This document shows, one piece after another, positions 43,633 through 52,494 of a stretch of 64,000 nt of DNA. Numbering within the stretch: position 1 is the stretch's first letter; each line of letters starts with the position of its first letter. The DNA is from Fodinicurvata sp. EGI_FJ10296 (GTDB lineage Bacteria > Pseudomonadota > Alphaproteobacteria > DSM-16000 > Inquilinaceae): contig NZ_JBFCVL010000004.1 in the NCBI RefSeq assembly GCF_040712075.1, positions 310,001 to 374,000 of the forward strand. Reading direction: 5' to 3'. The notes below the pieces were generated by a model. The model was not told the origin of the DNA. It searched no databases and saw only the letters and a list, made by a program, of their open reading frames with translations. The translations under genes were made by a program, and so were the position numbers.

Positions 43633-45146
43633 TGACGGTGTTCCATCGTTCGCGACGCTTCCTGCCTCGTCCGGACAGGCGGTTCTGGGACCGGGTTATT
43701 CGCTCGGCGGCGGATCTGGCGCTCGGCAGACCGGTGTTCCGCTTTTTCAAACGATTCCTTCCCAAGACGCTCTTCGGCCGGACCTTGGTCATCATCGTAA
43801 CGCCCGTTTTGCTGACCCAGGCAATCGCCACCTATTATTTTTACGAGCGGCATTGGGACACCATGACACGGCGGCTGGCCGTCGCCGTGGCCAGTGAGAC
43901 GGCAATGTTCGTCGAGGATTTCGCCGATGCGCCGTCCGATCAGGACCGCCGGCGGCTGGCCGACAAGGTCCGCCGCAACCTTTCGATCCTGGTGACGCAT
44001 CGCCCGGGTGAAACCCTGCGCCCGTCAGAGCCGGCGCGCGGCTATCTGTTTCTGACCGACGTGCTCGAAGCCGAACTGGAGATCACTCTCGACCGCCCTT
44101 TTACCTTGAATCCGGACTTCGCCCATAACTGGATCGAAATCGCCGTCCTGATGGACGACGGTATCCTTGAAGTGCTGGTCCCGCGCCAGCGATTGTTCAG
44201 CTCGACCAGTCAGGTCTTCATCGTCTGGATGGTCGGGTCGGGCATGATCCTTTTTTCAGTGGCCGTCCTTTTCATGCGCAACCAGATCCGTCCAATACGC
44301 CGTCTTGCCCGTGCGGCGGAAAATTTCGGCAAAGGGCGTGAAGTTCAGACATTCCGTCTGGAAGGCGCGACCGAAGTGCGTCAGGCAGCCAGAGCATTCC
44401 TGGTGATGCGTGAAAGGCTGCAACGCCAGATCAGCCAGCGCACGGAGATGCTGGCCGGCGTCAGCCACGACCTCCGCACACCGTTGACCCGCATGAAGCT
44501 GCAACTGGCCATGCTTGGCGACGGTCCCGAGATCGAAGATCTCAAAGCCGATGTCATGGAAATGGAGGCCATGGTCGACGGATATCTGGCTTTCGCCCGG
44601 GGCGAGGGCACCGAAGATCTGGCGCCGATCGATATCGGCGCATTGGTCGACAGCGTCGCAGCCGATGGGCGGCGCGTCGGGGCCGAACGCGGTGTCTCGA
44701 TCACCGTCGATATCGCCGACGACGACCTGGAAATTCCCGCCCGGGAAAATGCCCTGCGACGGTGCTTTGGCAACCTGATCGCGAATGCCGTTCGCTTCGG
44801 CAACAATGTCAGGGTCGCGGTGCGCCGTCGGGATTTCGAAACCGGCGACGACGATCCGGAATTCGAGGGATTAAGTGGGTCGTACGTCTATGTGACCATC
44901 GATGACGATGGTCCCGGCATCCCGGACTCGCAACTCGAAACCGTGTTCAAGCCTTTCCTGCGCCTGGACGCGTCCCGCAACGCCGCGACCGGCGGCAGCG
45001 GTCTGGGACTGTCGATCGCCCGCGACATCGCGCGCAGTCACGGTGGCGACGTCAAACTGGCAAACCTTGCCGGTTCGCAGCCCCCAGAAGACGGGCACGC
45101 CCACGCCGCCGGCGGATTGCGGGCGACCGTCCGGCTGCCCGTCTGA
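43632..45146 (+). CDS. EnvZ-like sensor histidine kinase
   Basis: A 504-residue membrane kinase partnered with the preceding regulator. A first membrane segment (TLVIIVTPVLLTQAIATYYFY) and a second (VFIVWMVGSGMILFSVAVLFM) bracket a periplasmic domain of about 130 residues. Then come the HAMP segment NQIRPIRRLARAAENFGKG, the phospho-acceptor His279 in GVSHDLRTPLTRMKLQL, and the ATP-binding N-box, DDDGPGIP and GGSGLGLSIARDIARSHGG. The architecture and the HDLRTPLTR box are EnvZ-type. The signal is not deducible; in this salt-adapted setting osmotic sensing is a guess. Confidence 0.95.
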   Translation: MTVFHRSRRFLPRPDRRFWDRVIRSAADLALGRPVFRFFKRFLPKTLFGRTLVIIVTPVLLTQAIATYYFYERHWDTMTRRLAVAVASETAMFVEDFADAPSDQDRRRLADKVRRNLSILVTHRPGETLRPSEPARGYLFLTDVLEAELEITLDRPFTLNPDFAHNWIEIAVLMDDGILEVLVPRQRLFSSTSQVFIVWMVGSGMILFSVAVLFMRNQIRPIRRLARAAENFGKGREVQTFRLEGATEVRQAARAFLVMRERLQRQISQRTEMLAGVSHDLRTPLTRMKLQLAMLGDGPEIEDLKADVMEMEAMVDGYLAFARGEGTEDLAPIDIGALVDSVAADGRRVGAERGVSITVDIADDDLEIPARENALRRCFGNLIANAVRFGNNVRVAVRRRDFETGDDDPEFEGLSGSYVYVTIDDDGPGIPDSQLETVFKPFLRLDASRNAATGGSGLGLSIARDIARSHGGDVKLANLAGSQPPEDGHAHAAGGLRATVRLPV

Positions 45147-45288
45147 CGCGAGATCGTCTCAGGCAGCGCCCGACGATCAGGGTGTGGAGATCACCATTTC
45201 CGCTATCGATCTCGATGTATTTATACCGTAGCGGTCAGGTCGCGGGCTATCAGGAGGATGGAACCCGGATCAGAGCCTCAGCCGGCCG

Positions 45289-45624
45289 TCAATGCATCCG
45301 CGAACCGTTGGGCGACGGATGATCCGGCCGGATCAGACTGATGGCGCCATCGGCATCCGCAACGCCAAGGATCAGAACCTCGGACAGAAACGGGCCGATG
45401 CGCTTGGGCGGAAAATTCACGACCGCCATAACCTGCCGCCCGACAAGATCCTCCGCGCGATAGAGATCGGTTACCTGCGCGGAACTGACCTTGATACCGA
45501 TATCCGGCCCCAGATCGATCGTCAGCTTGAAAGCCGGCTTCCGGGCCTCGGGAAACGCGTCGGCGGCCGTTACGGTGCCAACGCGGATATCAACCGCCAG
45601 AAAATCCTCGAACCCGATCGTCAT
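45289..45624 (-). CDS. CsaA-like tRNA-binding-domain protein
   Basis: A 111-residue OB-fold protein. FEDFLAVDIRVGTVTAADAFPEARKPAFKLTIDLG, then IKVSSAQVTDLYRAEDLVGRQVMAVVNFPPKRIGPFLSEVLILG, is the pattern of B. subtilis CsaA and the C-terminal tRNA-binding domain of MetRS. CsaA is described as an export-related chaperone in Bacillus; in proteobacteria the role is uncertain. The start at 45624 follows GGAGAGGGG. Convergent with the histidine kinase. Confidence 0.9.
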   Translation of the reverse strand: MTIGFEDFLAVDIRVGTVTAADAFPEARKPAFKLTIDLGPDIGIKVSSAQVTDLYRAEDLVGRQVMAVVNFPPKRIGPFLSEVLILGVADADGAISLIRPDHPSPNGSRMH

Positions 45625-45830
45625 GCCCCTCTCCCGCACTGCCCGATACTCGAAAACCCGCCACTCGGAAAAATGCGCCCGAATGAGACACGGATTGCTG
45701 GTAGCCGGACAGCCGGCGGGAATCAAGAGGCGCAAACATTCAAGCCGGAATCATCCTTGATGATCCCGGCTCCATGTCCGCTGTGCGGGCGCTTGACGGA
45801 CGCTATGCGTCCGAAGCGCTTTCAGCCAGA

Positions 45831-46289
45831 TTAGTTGGCCTTCTTGCCGGCTTCCTTGCCCGCGTCGTTGAACGAAGCGGCGGTCGTTTTCATTTCGTCC
45901 ATCATGGAGGTGATGCGGGCATTGACCACATCGGCGGCTTCCGACTGCGACTTCGAAAGAATGTCGCTCATTTCCTTCATCTGGCCCAGCATGCGCTCGA
46001 ACTGCGCCTTTGCCGTGTCGGCCTGCTTGGAAACACCGTCGGTTCCGTTCGTGGCCATCATGTCGCGGGCCGCAATCATGGCATCGTCCATGTTCTGGCG
46101 GGCGATTTCCATCTGCCGCTGAACAAGAGTCTGCATTCCGTCGATGGCAACCTGATTGGCCTTGGTCATCGCCTCGACGTTCCGGCGATGGGTGGTCATC
46201 ATGGATTCCATGTCGACGTTCGGCATGCGGAAGGCGCCCATCATCTTGGTGACGTCCATTTCGCTAAACGGATTGGTTTGATTGGCCAT
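45831..46289 (-). CDS. Phasin family protein
   Basis: A 152-residue almost entirely helical, Met-rich protein with the phasin_2 pattern: NPFSEMDVTKMMGAFRMPNVDMESMMTTHRRNVEAMTKANQVAIDGMQTLVQRQMEIARQNMDDAM. Phasins coat polyhydroxyalkanoate granules, so the organism probably stores PHA. The C-terminal KKAN tail and Ala/Lys richness are typical. ATG 46289 follows CAGGAGAA. No phaC or phaR gene is nearby, but TGC-rich inverted repeats upstream (46317-46388) resemble phasin repressor sites. Confidence 0.9.
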   Translation of the reverse strand: MANQTNPFSEMDVTKMMGAFRMPNVDMESMMTTHRRNVEAMTKANQVAIDGMQTLVQRQMEIARQNMDDAMIAARDMMATNGTDGVSKQADTAKAQFERMLGQMKEMSDILSKSQSEAADVVNARITSMMDEMKTTAASFNDAGKEAGKKAN

Positions 46290-46316
46290 CTTGAAATTCT
46301 CCTGTACCTGGCGATA

Positions 46317-46388
46317 TTGCATCGCAACACTCCACGAAGATGCGCATCCCATTACAATATGTCAACGGGTTTTGTTGTGCAGTGCAAC
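46317..46388. promoter_or_regulatory. TGC/GCA repeats upstream of the phasin gene
   Basis: TTGC-ATC-GCAA (46317-46327) is a perfect short palindrome, and GTTGTGCAGTGCAAC (46374-46388) is an imperfect one, 28 and 85 bases upstream of the phasin start. PhaR repressors of phasin genes bind TGC-rich symmetric sites, so an autoregulated phasin operator is plausible. Confidence 0.35.
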
Positions 46389-46498
46389 ATAGCCGATGCG
46401 CTCCGCCCGCAAGGCTGGAAAATTCAAGCCGTATCAGCAACGTAGCCCCCGATTGGCACACCCGGCCAACCAACCGGCACACCGGCGCAAACCGCACG

Positions 46499-47170
46499 CT
46501 AGGCTTGAAGTTCGTCGGTCGGGCCGGAGTCTACCTTGCGCTTTCCACGGCTCCGGGCAGTTTCTGCGGCCCGCACGAAGAACCGGTCGAGCGCTTCCAG
46601 ACGCGGCGTCAGGCTGGACGCCCACTGCTCGGCCTGGGAAAGCCTTTGGTCGAGGGCGGCCATCGTCCTGGCCATGTCGGCGCTGTCGTCGGCGGCCCAA
46701 ACCCGCAGGACGGCAATCCACAAAAGGCAAAGCCCCCTGACCGTCGCTCCGCCCGCGACGCCGCGCGCCTCAATTCCTGCCGCTTCGAGCATCCACCGCA
46801 TCGACGTCTCCAGCCGCGGCACCGAACACAGGGCCACAGCCGGCGATTCAGGCAGTTCCAGCAGAATCGACAGAAAGGCATCGCGGTGTTCATTGAGCAC
46901 GTCGAACCGCGTCATCAAGACGTCGAACAGCCGTTCCCGGGCCGGATCCTCGTCCTCGACGTCGATCCGACGCAGAACGGCCAGATCGACCGACCGGACG
47001 ATCAGCGCCAGCAAGCGGCCCCGATCGCCGGCGCAGTCATAGGCATGGGCAATTCCCAGCCCGGCCCGGGCCGCGGCACCAGCCGGGCTTACGCGCCGCC
47101 AGCCCTGCTCTGCCGCAATATCCAGCGCAGCCTCGACGAGCTTTTCCGAAGGGTCGGTGGATTTAGCCAT
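46499..47170 (-). CDS. TetR-family transcriptional regulator
   Basis: A 223-residue protein with an N-terminal TetR-type helix-turn-helix (KLVEAALDIAAEQGWRRVSPAGAAARAGLGIAHAYDCAGDRGRLL) and an all-helical C-terminal domain. The HTH sequence is less canonical than usual. It starts 33 bases after proC and is probably co-transcribed with it; the phasin gene lies 209 bases further on. ATG 47170 follows AAAGGA. Ligand and targets are unknown. Confidence 0.8.
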   Translation of the reverse strand: MAKSTDPSEKLVEAALDIAAEQGWRRVSPAGAAARAGLGIAHAYDCAGDRGRLLALIVRSVDLAVLRRIDVEDEDPARERLFDVLMTRFDVLNEHRDAFLSILLELPESPAVALCSVPRLETSMRWMLEAAGIEARGVAGGATVRGLCLLWIAVLRVWAADDSADMARTMAALDQRLSQAEQWASSLTPRLEALDRFFVRAAETARSRGKRKVDSGPTDELQA

Positions 47171-47203
47171 AGGTTCAGTATCCTTTAGTTGCCACGACAC
47201 CCG

Positions 47204-48007
47204 TCAGTCGGAAAGTTCGCGGCCCCTTGCCGCAGCCGCGGCGACCGCCTCGTCCATCAGGCTTTCCAGGCCGCCATCCTTCATCAGGACCCCGAGCGCC
47301 GCTTCAGTCGTTCCACCGGGACTGCTGACATTCTTTCGCAGAACCGACGGTGTCTCATCGCCCTGCTCGACCATCGACGCCGCCCCCCACAGGGTACGCT
47401 GCGCCAGCCTGTCGGCAACCTCCGGCGACAGGCCCTGCTTTCGGCCGGCGGCAGCCAGGCATTCGACCATATAAAAGAAATAGGCCGGACCGCTGCCGGA
47501 GACACCCGTGACGGCATCGATAAGTTTCTCGTCTCCGACCCATTCGACGGAACCCGCGGCGCGCATCGCGCGGTCGCAAAGGGCGATCTGAGCATCGTCG
47601 ACGCCCGGCCCCGCGAACAGCCCCGAAGCGCCCTGTCCGAGCGCTACCGGAATGTTGGGCATGGCTCTGACGACCCGCGCCTCGGCCCCGAGAATGCGCC
47701 GGAAGAAATCGATCGACTTGCCGGCCGCAACCGACAGAAAGACGCGCTCAGCCGTTGCCAGTCCGGCATAGGCAGGCAGAACGTCCGCCATCACCTGCGG
47801 TTTGACGGCCAGAACGACAAGCGCCGCCGAGGCCGGGTCGCGGACTCCGCCAAAGTCGGACACGACCGTCAGCCGGTCGTCCCTGGGCAGATCGGCGGCA
47901 ACCGGATCGACCACAGTGACGTCGCCGAAGGCCGGATCGGCCAACCAGCCGCGCAACAGCGCGCCACCCATCTTGCCACAACCGACCAGCAATATTCCCT
48001 TACTCAT
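47204..48007 (-). CDS. proC: Pyrroline-5-carboxylate reductase
   Basis: Last step of proline synthesis: reduces 1-pyrroline-5-carboxylate to L-proline with NAD(P)H. The 267-residue protein has the Rossmann start ILLVGCGKMGGALLRGW, LAVKPQVMADVLP, RAMPNIPVALGQGASGLF and the signature VSGSGPAYFFYMVECLAAAG...SPGGTTEAALGVL. Proline is also a compatible solute, in line with the other osmoprotectant genes. Divergent from the anthranilate-synthase leader region. Confidence 0.96.
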   Translation of the reverse strand: MSKGILLVGCGKMGGALLRGWLADPAFGDVTVVDPVAADLPRDDRLTVVSDFGGVRDPASAALVVLAVKPQVMADVLPAYAGLATAERVFLSVAAGKSIDFFRRILGAEARVVRAMPNIPVALGQGASGLFAGPGVDDAQIALCDRAMRAAGSVEWVGDEKLIDAVTGVSGSGPAYFFYMVECLAAAGRKQGLSPEVADRLAQRTLWGAASMVEQGDETPSVLRKNVSSPGGTTEAALGVLMKDGGLESLMDEAVAAAAARGRELSD

Positions 48008-48306
48008 GCCCGATCTCCCAGTAGTATCCCGCGCCGAGACCAGCGCCCAGAAATGTCTTGAAAGCCGTTCCCGGCCGGATCATCCTGTTGCCTGAGTACC
48101 GCATTTGCCGAGGCACTTGAACGGTACGCCATTAGAAAGCCTTCTACCCTGAATTGACGACGACCTGGACAGAGAGATCAGACAAGTCGTGACGGTGCTG
48201 CCGTCGCCCCGCGCCTATCGACCCGGAGCACCGACGCGCTTTGGCCCTGGATGTTCCAGGCCCGGTCACCTTAGCCCTACCACCATGGCCCTTATACGGA
48301 AAGACC

Positions 48307-48423
48307 ATGTCGACAAACCCTGTCATGCCGAAACCCGTTCCCGCAGCACCGACCGCCGCCCATCCGGTCTGGTGGTGCTGGTCTGGCATTGACGGGAAAC
48401 GATGGCGTCGCGCGCCCGCCTGA
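48307..48423 (+). CDS. Candidate trp leader peptide
   Basis: A 38-codon ORF (or 32 codons from the ATG at 48325) whose C-terminal third reads HPVWWCWSGIDGKRWRRAPA: four Trp codons in twelve, three of them TGG within four codons. Trp is the rarest residue, so this density just upstream of an anthranilate-synthase-like gene is the classic mark of attenuation. The distance from the last tight Trp codon to the stop is longer than in the usual 14-residue rhizobial TrpL, and I cannot point to a clean terminator with a T-run, so confidence is moderate. Confidence 0.5.
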   Translation: MSTNPVMPKPVPAAPTAAHPVWWCWSGIDGKRWRRAPA

Positions 48424-48482
48424 ATTCCGACTTCCGGTGTTCGGTATCGGCGGCAATGACCGAGGATGAAGGACAGGCGGGC
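48414..48482 (+). promoter_or_regulatory. Possible attenuator/antiterminator structure
   Basis: GCCCGCCTG overlapping the end of the Trp-rich ORF is perfectly complementary to CAGGCGGGC 51 bases later. A ribosome stalled at the Trp codons would leave this helix free to form; one reaching the stop codon would disrupt it. A following intrinsic terminator was not identified. Confidence 0.35.
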
Positions 48483-48576
48483 CGGCCGCATCCGGACCGA
48501 CCGACGGCACGCCGAACTGATCATCCCCGCTTCCGCCGCCGACCGGCGACGCAAATCTCTTCGACAGGTATCCACG

Positions 48577-50484
48577 ATGTCAAAGACCCTGGAAGCGGCG
48601 CTTGCCGCCAACCGCCCTTTCTGCCTCTTGCGCCGCGAAGGCGAAGAGGCCGTCCACGTGTTTTCCGGACGCCATCTGGCGCTCGACCGACTGGACGCGA
48701 TTCCGCGAAAGACCGGCTCCGGCGCCGAGTGCTTCGACACGATCAGCATGATCCCGTTCCACCAGATCCGCGAACGCGGCTTTGTCGCCAAGAGCGACGG
48801 CGAGCCGATCCATTGCCTCGAAATCGAGGCCCGCGACGCCGTTCCAACCGCCGAATTGATCGAGCTACTGCCCAACCTCGCCGTTTCGCTGGCGCCCGGT
48901 GGCGGCTTCATCGAGAGCGAGGAAAGCTATGCCGACGCGGTCGGCCATGTCATTACCGACGAAATCGGCCGCGGCGAAGGGGCCAATTTCGTCATTCGGC
49001 GCACCTATGAAGCGAGGATCGAAGATTTTTCGATACGAACGGCGTTGTCGATCTTTCGCCATCTGCTGGAAAACGAAACCGGGGCCTACTGGACGTTTCT
49101 GACCTGGACCGGCGAGAAATGCTTCATCGGCGCCACGCCGGAGCGCCACATATCCTATCGCGACGGCCTGGTCAGTATGAACCCGATCAGCGGCACGTTC
49201 CGCAAAACGGAGCACGACCGCAATAGCGCCGTGCCCGCGCTGGCCGAGTTCCTGAAGGACGAGAAGGAAATCTTCGAACTGCTGATGGTGGTGGACGAGG
49301 AACTCAAGATGATGGCCGACCTCTGCACCTCGGGCGGCCGGGTCATCGGCCCCCTGCTCAAGGAAATGTCGAAGGTCATTCACACTGAATACCTGCTGGA
49401 AGGACGCAGCGACCGGGACATCATCGATCTGCTGCGCGAAAGCATGTACGCCGCGACCGTCACCGGCAGCCCGGTCGAGAACGCGTGTCGGATCATCGAC
49501 CGCTACGAAACCACGTCGCGGGGCTACTATGCCGCGGTCATGGCGCTGATCGGCCGGGACGCCGCCGGAGGCGACACCCTGGACGCGCCGATCACGATCC
49601 GCACGGCCGAAATCGACGCCGATGGCCGCGTCCGGATCGGCGCCGGCGCAACCGTCGTCCGCGACAGCGATCCTGCCTCTGAAACCAAGGAGACGCTGGC
49701 CAAGGCAGGCGGCATGCTGGCCGCGCTGGGCGCCGCCCCGGCGGGTGCCCGGCCCGGCTATGCCCTGGGCGCCGCCCTTGGCGATCCGGGCATCACCGCC
49801 GCGCTGGCACCACGCAACGCGACGCTGTCCCGGTTCTGGATGGAGGACCAGAGCGCCCACCCACAGCGCCATCCGGCACTGGAAGGGCTTAACGTCCAGA
49901 TCATGGACAATGAGGACGGCTTCACACGCATGCTGGCCCATCTGCTGCGCACGCTCGGGCTGTCAGTCACCATTGACCGGTACGAGAATTTCAGCCTGGC
50001 CGCCGATGCCGACATCGTCATCGTCGGCCCCGGTCCTGGCGACCCGGCTGACGATCACGCGCCAAAGATCGCCCGCATGAATGGTGTCGTTGAATCGTTG
50101 CTGGCGGATCAGCGACCATTCTATGCGCTGTGCCTGGGACATCAGGTGCTGTGCCGGCGGTTGGGCATGCCGATTGCCCGGAAGGAACATGCAAGCCAGG
50201 GCCATCAGGAGGTTATCGATTACTTCGGGCAGCCGGAACGGGTGGGCTTCTACAATACCTTTGCAGCCCTGGCAGATGCAGCAGCGTCGGCATCTCCGGC
50301 CGTCGAGATTGCCGCCGACGGTGTCACCGGCCATGTTCACGCGGTGCGCGGCGCCCATTTCGAGAGCGTCCAGTTTCACCCCGAGTCGATCCTGACCGCA
50401 AACAGCCGGGCGCTGGTGGGCGATGCCCTGACCCGCATCGCACCGGTGTGCGCAAAACAGAAGGGCACCGCCCGGCGCGGCTGA
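48577..50484 (+). CDS. Fused anthranilate synthase / PhzE-like aminodeoxyisochorismate synthase
   Basis: A 635-residue fusion of a chorismate-binding (TrpE-like) domain (about 1-415) and a glutamine amidotransferase domain (about 440-635). NEIGRG-type GEGANFVIRRTYEA, ENETGAYWTFLTWTGEKCFIGATPERHISY, SMNPISGTFRK, MVVDEELKMMADLC and TVTGSPVENACRIIDRYE follow phenazine PhzE much more closely than the long alphaproteobacterial TrpEG, and the length equals PhzE (about 630). The amidotransferase triad is visible: Cys519 in CLGHQVL, then His and Glu in QFHPES. The Trp leader upstream argues for anthranilate (tryptophan) production; no phz genes are nearby. ATG 48577 gives MSKTLEAAL. Confidence 0.88.
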   Translation: MSKTLEAALAANRPFCLLRREGEEAVHVFSGRHLALDRLDAIPRKTGSGAECFDTISMIPFHQIRERGFVAKSDGEPIHCLEIEARDAVPTAELIELLPNLAVSLAPGGGFIESEESYADAVGHVITDEIGRGEGANFVIRRTYEARIEDFSIRTALSIFRHLLENETGAYWTFLTWTGEKCFIGATPERHISYRDGLVSMNPISGTFRKTEHDRNSAVPALAEFLKDEKEIFELLMVVDEELKMMADLCTSGGRVIGPLLKEMSKVIHTEYLLEGRSDRDIIDLLRESMYAATVTGSPVENACRIIDRYETTSRGYYAAVMALIGRDAAGGDTLDAPITIRTAEIDADGRVRIGAGATVVRDSDPASETKETLAKAGGMLAALGAAPAGARPGYALGAALGDPGITAALAPRNATLSRFWMEDQSAHPQRHPALEGLNVQIMDNEDGFTRMLAHLLRTLGLSVTIDRYENFSLAADADIVIVGPGPGDPADDHAPKIARMNGVVESLLADQRPFYALCLGHQVLCRRLGMPIARKEHASQGHQEVIDYFGQPERVGFYNTFAALADAAASASPAVEIAADGVTGHVHAVRGAHFESVQFHPESILTANSRALVGDALTRIAPVCAKQKGTARRG

Positions 50485-50486
50485 GA

Positions 50487-51128
50487 TCAGGTCACGCCGA
50501 TATCATGACGCGCAATCTCGCGCCACTGGCCGGGCGCGAGGTCGCCGATCGGCGGAACGCCGAGGGCCAGGCCGGCCATCGCGGCCCGCACCAGCCGCAA
50601 GGTCGGATGGCCAACCGCCGCCGTCATCCGCCGAACCTGACGGTTGCGGCCTTCCGTCAGGACGAGTTCGAGCCAACTGTCGGGGATTTCGGCGCGATAG
50701 CGTATTGGCGGATTGCGCGGCCACAGCGACGGCGGATCGTTCAGCTTCGCCGCTCGGCACGGACGCGTCCGGCGGCCCTGAACGGTAACACCCTCACGCA
50801 GCCGCGCCAGCGCCGTATCGTCGGGAACGCCCTCGACCTGAACCCAATAGGTGCGCTCATGCGCCGAGGCAGGCGACAGCAACCGGTTGACAAGCGGCCC
50901 GTCGTCGGTCAACAGCAGAAGCCCCTCGCTGTCCCGGTCCAGGCGGCCGGCGGCATAGACGTTCGGCGGCAGCCCGAATCCCGACAGTCCGGAATGACCG
51001 TCGGCATCGGTGAACTGGCTGAGTATGCCGAACGGCTTGTTGAACACCACGTATCGGCACGACGAAGGCCGGGATCGCGGCGACACCTTGCCGCGCGAAA
51101 GGTCTTTGGGGGGGCGTCTCCTCATCAT
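50487..51128 (-). CDS. rluE: rRNA large-subunit pseudouridine synthase E-like (RsuA family)
   Basis: Isomerises a uridine in 23S rRNA (U2457 in E. coli). The 213-residue protein has [14 protein letters not shown], the catalytic motif [19 protein letters not shown] with the active-site Asp, and the C-terminal [27 protein letters not shown] of RsuA/RluE enzymes. There is no N-terminal S4 domain, which fits RluE. Two ATGs in tandem open the gene. Divergent from hemA. Confidence 0.92.
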   Translation of the reverse strand: MMRRRPPKDLSRGKVSPRSRPSSCRYVVFNKPFGILSQFTDADGHSGLSGFGLPPNVYAAGRLDRDSEGLLLLTDDGPLVNRLLSPASAHERTYWVQVEGVPDDTALARLREGVTVQGRRTRPCRAAKLNDPPSLWPRNPPIRYRAEIPDSWLELVLTEGRNRQVRRMTAAVGHPTLRLVRAAMAGLALGVPPIGDLAPGQWREIARHDIGVT

Positions 51129-51282
51129 GGCGTCCGGGAACTATTCCGTTTATGGTGTGATTGGGATGCAATGGGCGGAAAAGCCCGGGATCATCGGATA
51201 TGGACTGTCGGATCGGGTTGGGGAGCGTTTGTCTGCCGTGTCCGGTCGATGGTCCCAATCATGTTTCGAGGCTGGCTTGGCG

Positions 51283-52494
51283 ATGACTTACGATACCCTG
51301 TTCGAACGTGCGATTTCAAATCTCAGAACCGAAGGACGTTATCGTATCTTCGCCGAGTTGGAGCGGCGGGCGGGAGGCTACCCAAGTGCCGCACATCACG
51401 GCCTGGACGGCGGCGACGTCACCGTCTGGTGTTCGAACGACTATCTCGGCATGGGTCAGCATCCCGACGTCCTCGCGGCGATGATGGACGGCGTCAAGCG
51501 ATATGGCGCCGGGGCCGGCGGAACGCGCAACATCTCCGGCACCAACAACCTGCATGTCGCGCTGGAACGTGAGCTGGCGGATCTGCACGGCAAGGATGCC
51601 GCGCTGCTCTTTACCTCCGGTTATATCTCGAACGAGGCTACGCTCTCCACGCTGGCAAAAGTGGTGCCGGAATGCGTCGTCTTCTCCGACGCGCTGAACC
51701 ACGCATCCATGATACAGGGCATCTGCCAGTCCGGGGCCGAACGTCACATCTTCAAGCACAACGACCCTGACGATCTCGACCGCCTCATGAGCCGGTACCC
51801 GAAGGACCGTCCCAAACTCGTCGCCTTCGAAAGCGTCTATTCGATGGACGGCGATATCGCGCCGATCGCAGAACTCTGCGATGTCGCGGACCGACACAAC
51901 GCCATGACCTATCTGGACGAGGTTCATGCCGTCGGCATGTACGGACCGCGTGGCGGCGGCGTGGCCGAGCGCGATGGCCTGATGGATCGTCTGACCGTCA
52001 TCGAGGGAACGCTGGGCAAAGCCTATGGCGTCATGGGCGGCTATATCGCCGCGTCTGCATCGCTGGTCGACGTCATAAGGTCATATGCACCGGGGTTCAT
52101 CTTCACGACCGCGTTGCCGCCTGCAGTCACCGCTGCAGCATTGGCCAGCGTCCGCCATCTGAAAAACAGCGACGAAGAGCGTCTGCGCCACCAGGAACGC
52201 GCCCGGACGCTGAAATCGATGCTGGCGGACGCCGGACTGCCGGTGATTCCGTCAGCCAGTCATATCGTTCCGGTTCTGGTCGGCGATCCGCGGCTATGCA
52301 AACAGGCCAGCGACGAGTTGCTGAACCGCCACCGGATCTATGTCCAGCCCATCAACTATCCGACGGTGCCCCGTGGAACGGAACGGTTGCGCCTGACGCC
52401 CAGCCCGTTCCACGACGACACACAGATGGCGCGGGTCGTCGAGGCGCTTCGCGATGTCTGGGATCAGCTTTCCATCCGGGATGCCGCCGCCTGA
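51283..52494 (+). CDS. hemA: 5-aminolevulinate synthase
   Basis: PLP enzyme that condenses glycine and succinyl-CoA to 5-aminolevulinate, the first step of heme synthesis in Alphaproteobacteria. The 403-residue protein carries [70 protein letters not shown] and the PLP lysine Lys246 in [14 protein letters not shown]. The ATG at 51283 gives the normal [11 protein letters not shown] start. Its 3' end overlaps the convergent AI-2E family gene by 31 bases. Strong evidence for the taxonomic class. Confidence 0.97.
   Translation: MTYDTLFERAISNLRTEGRYRIFAELERRAGGYPSAAHHGLDGGDVTVWCSNDYLGMGQHPDVLAAMMDGVKRYGAGAGGTRNISGTNNLHVALERELADLHGKDAALLFTSGYISNEATLSTLAKVVPECVVFSDALNHASMIQGICQSGAERHIFKHNDPDDLDRLMSRYPKDRPKLVAFESVYSMDGDIAPIAELCDVADRHNAMTYLDEVHAVGMYGPRGGGVAERDGLMDRLTVIEGTLGKAYGVMGGYIAASASLVDVIRSYAPGFIFTTALPPAVTAAALASVRHLKNSDEERLRHQERARTLKSMLADAGLPVIPSASHIVPVLVGDPRLCKQASDELLNRHRIYVQPINYPTVPRGTERLRLTPSPFHDDTQMARVVEALRDVWDQLSIRDAAA

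Larger units (their letters stand above)
48008..48576. other. 569-base divergent region containing an apparent Trp leader
   Basis: Lies between proC (-) and the PhzE-like gene (+). It contains the Trp-rich ORF at 48307-48423 and a 9-bp perfect helix GCCCGCCTG (48414-48422) / CAGGCGGGC (48474-48482) that would bury the leader stop codon. No other gene is supported. Confidence 0.5.

Noticed and set aside
48577-50484. Part of a phenazine biosynthesis cluster
   Set aside because: Neighbours are proC, an rRNA pseudouridine synthase and hemA; no phzA/B/C/D/F/G homologue is present and a Trp leader precedes the gene.
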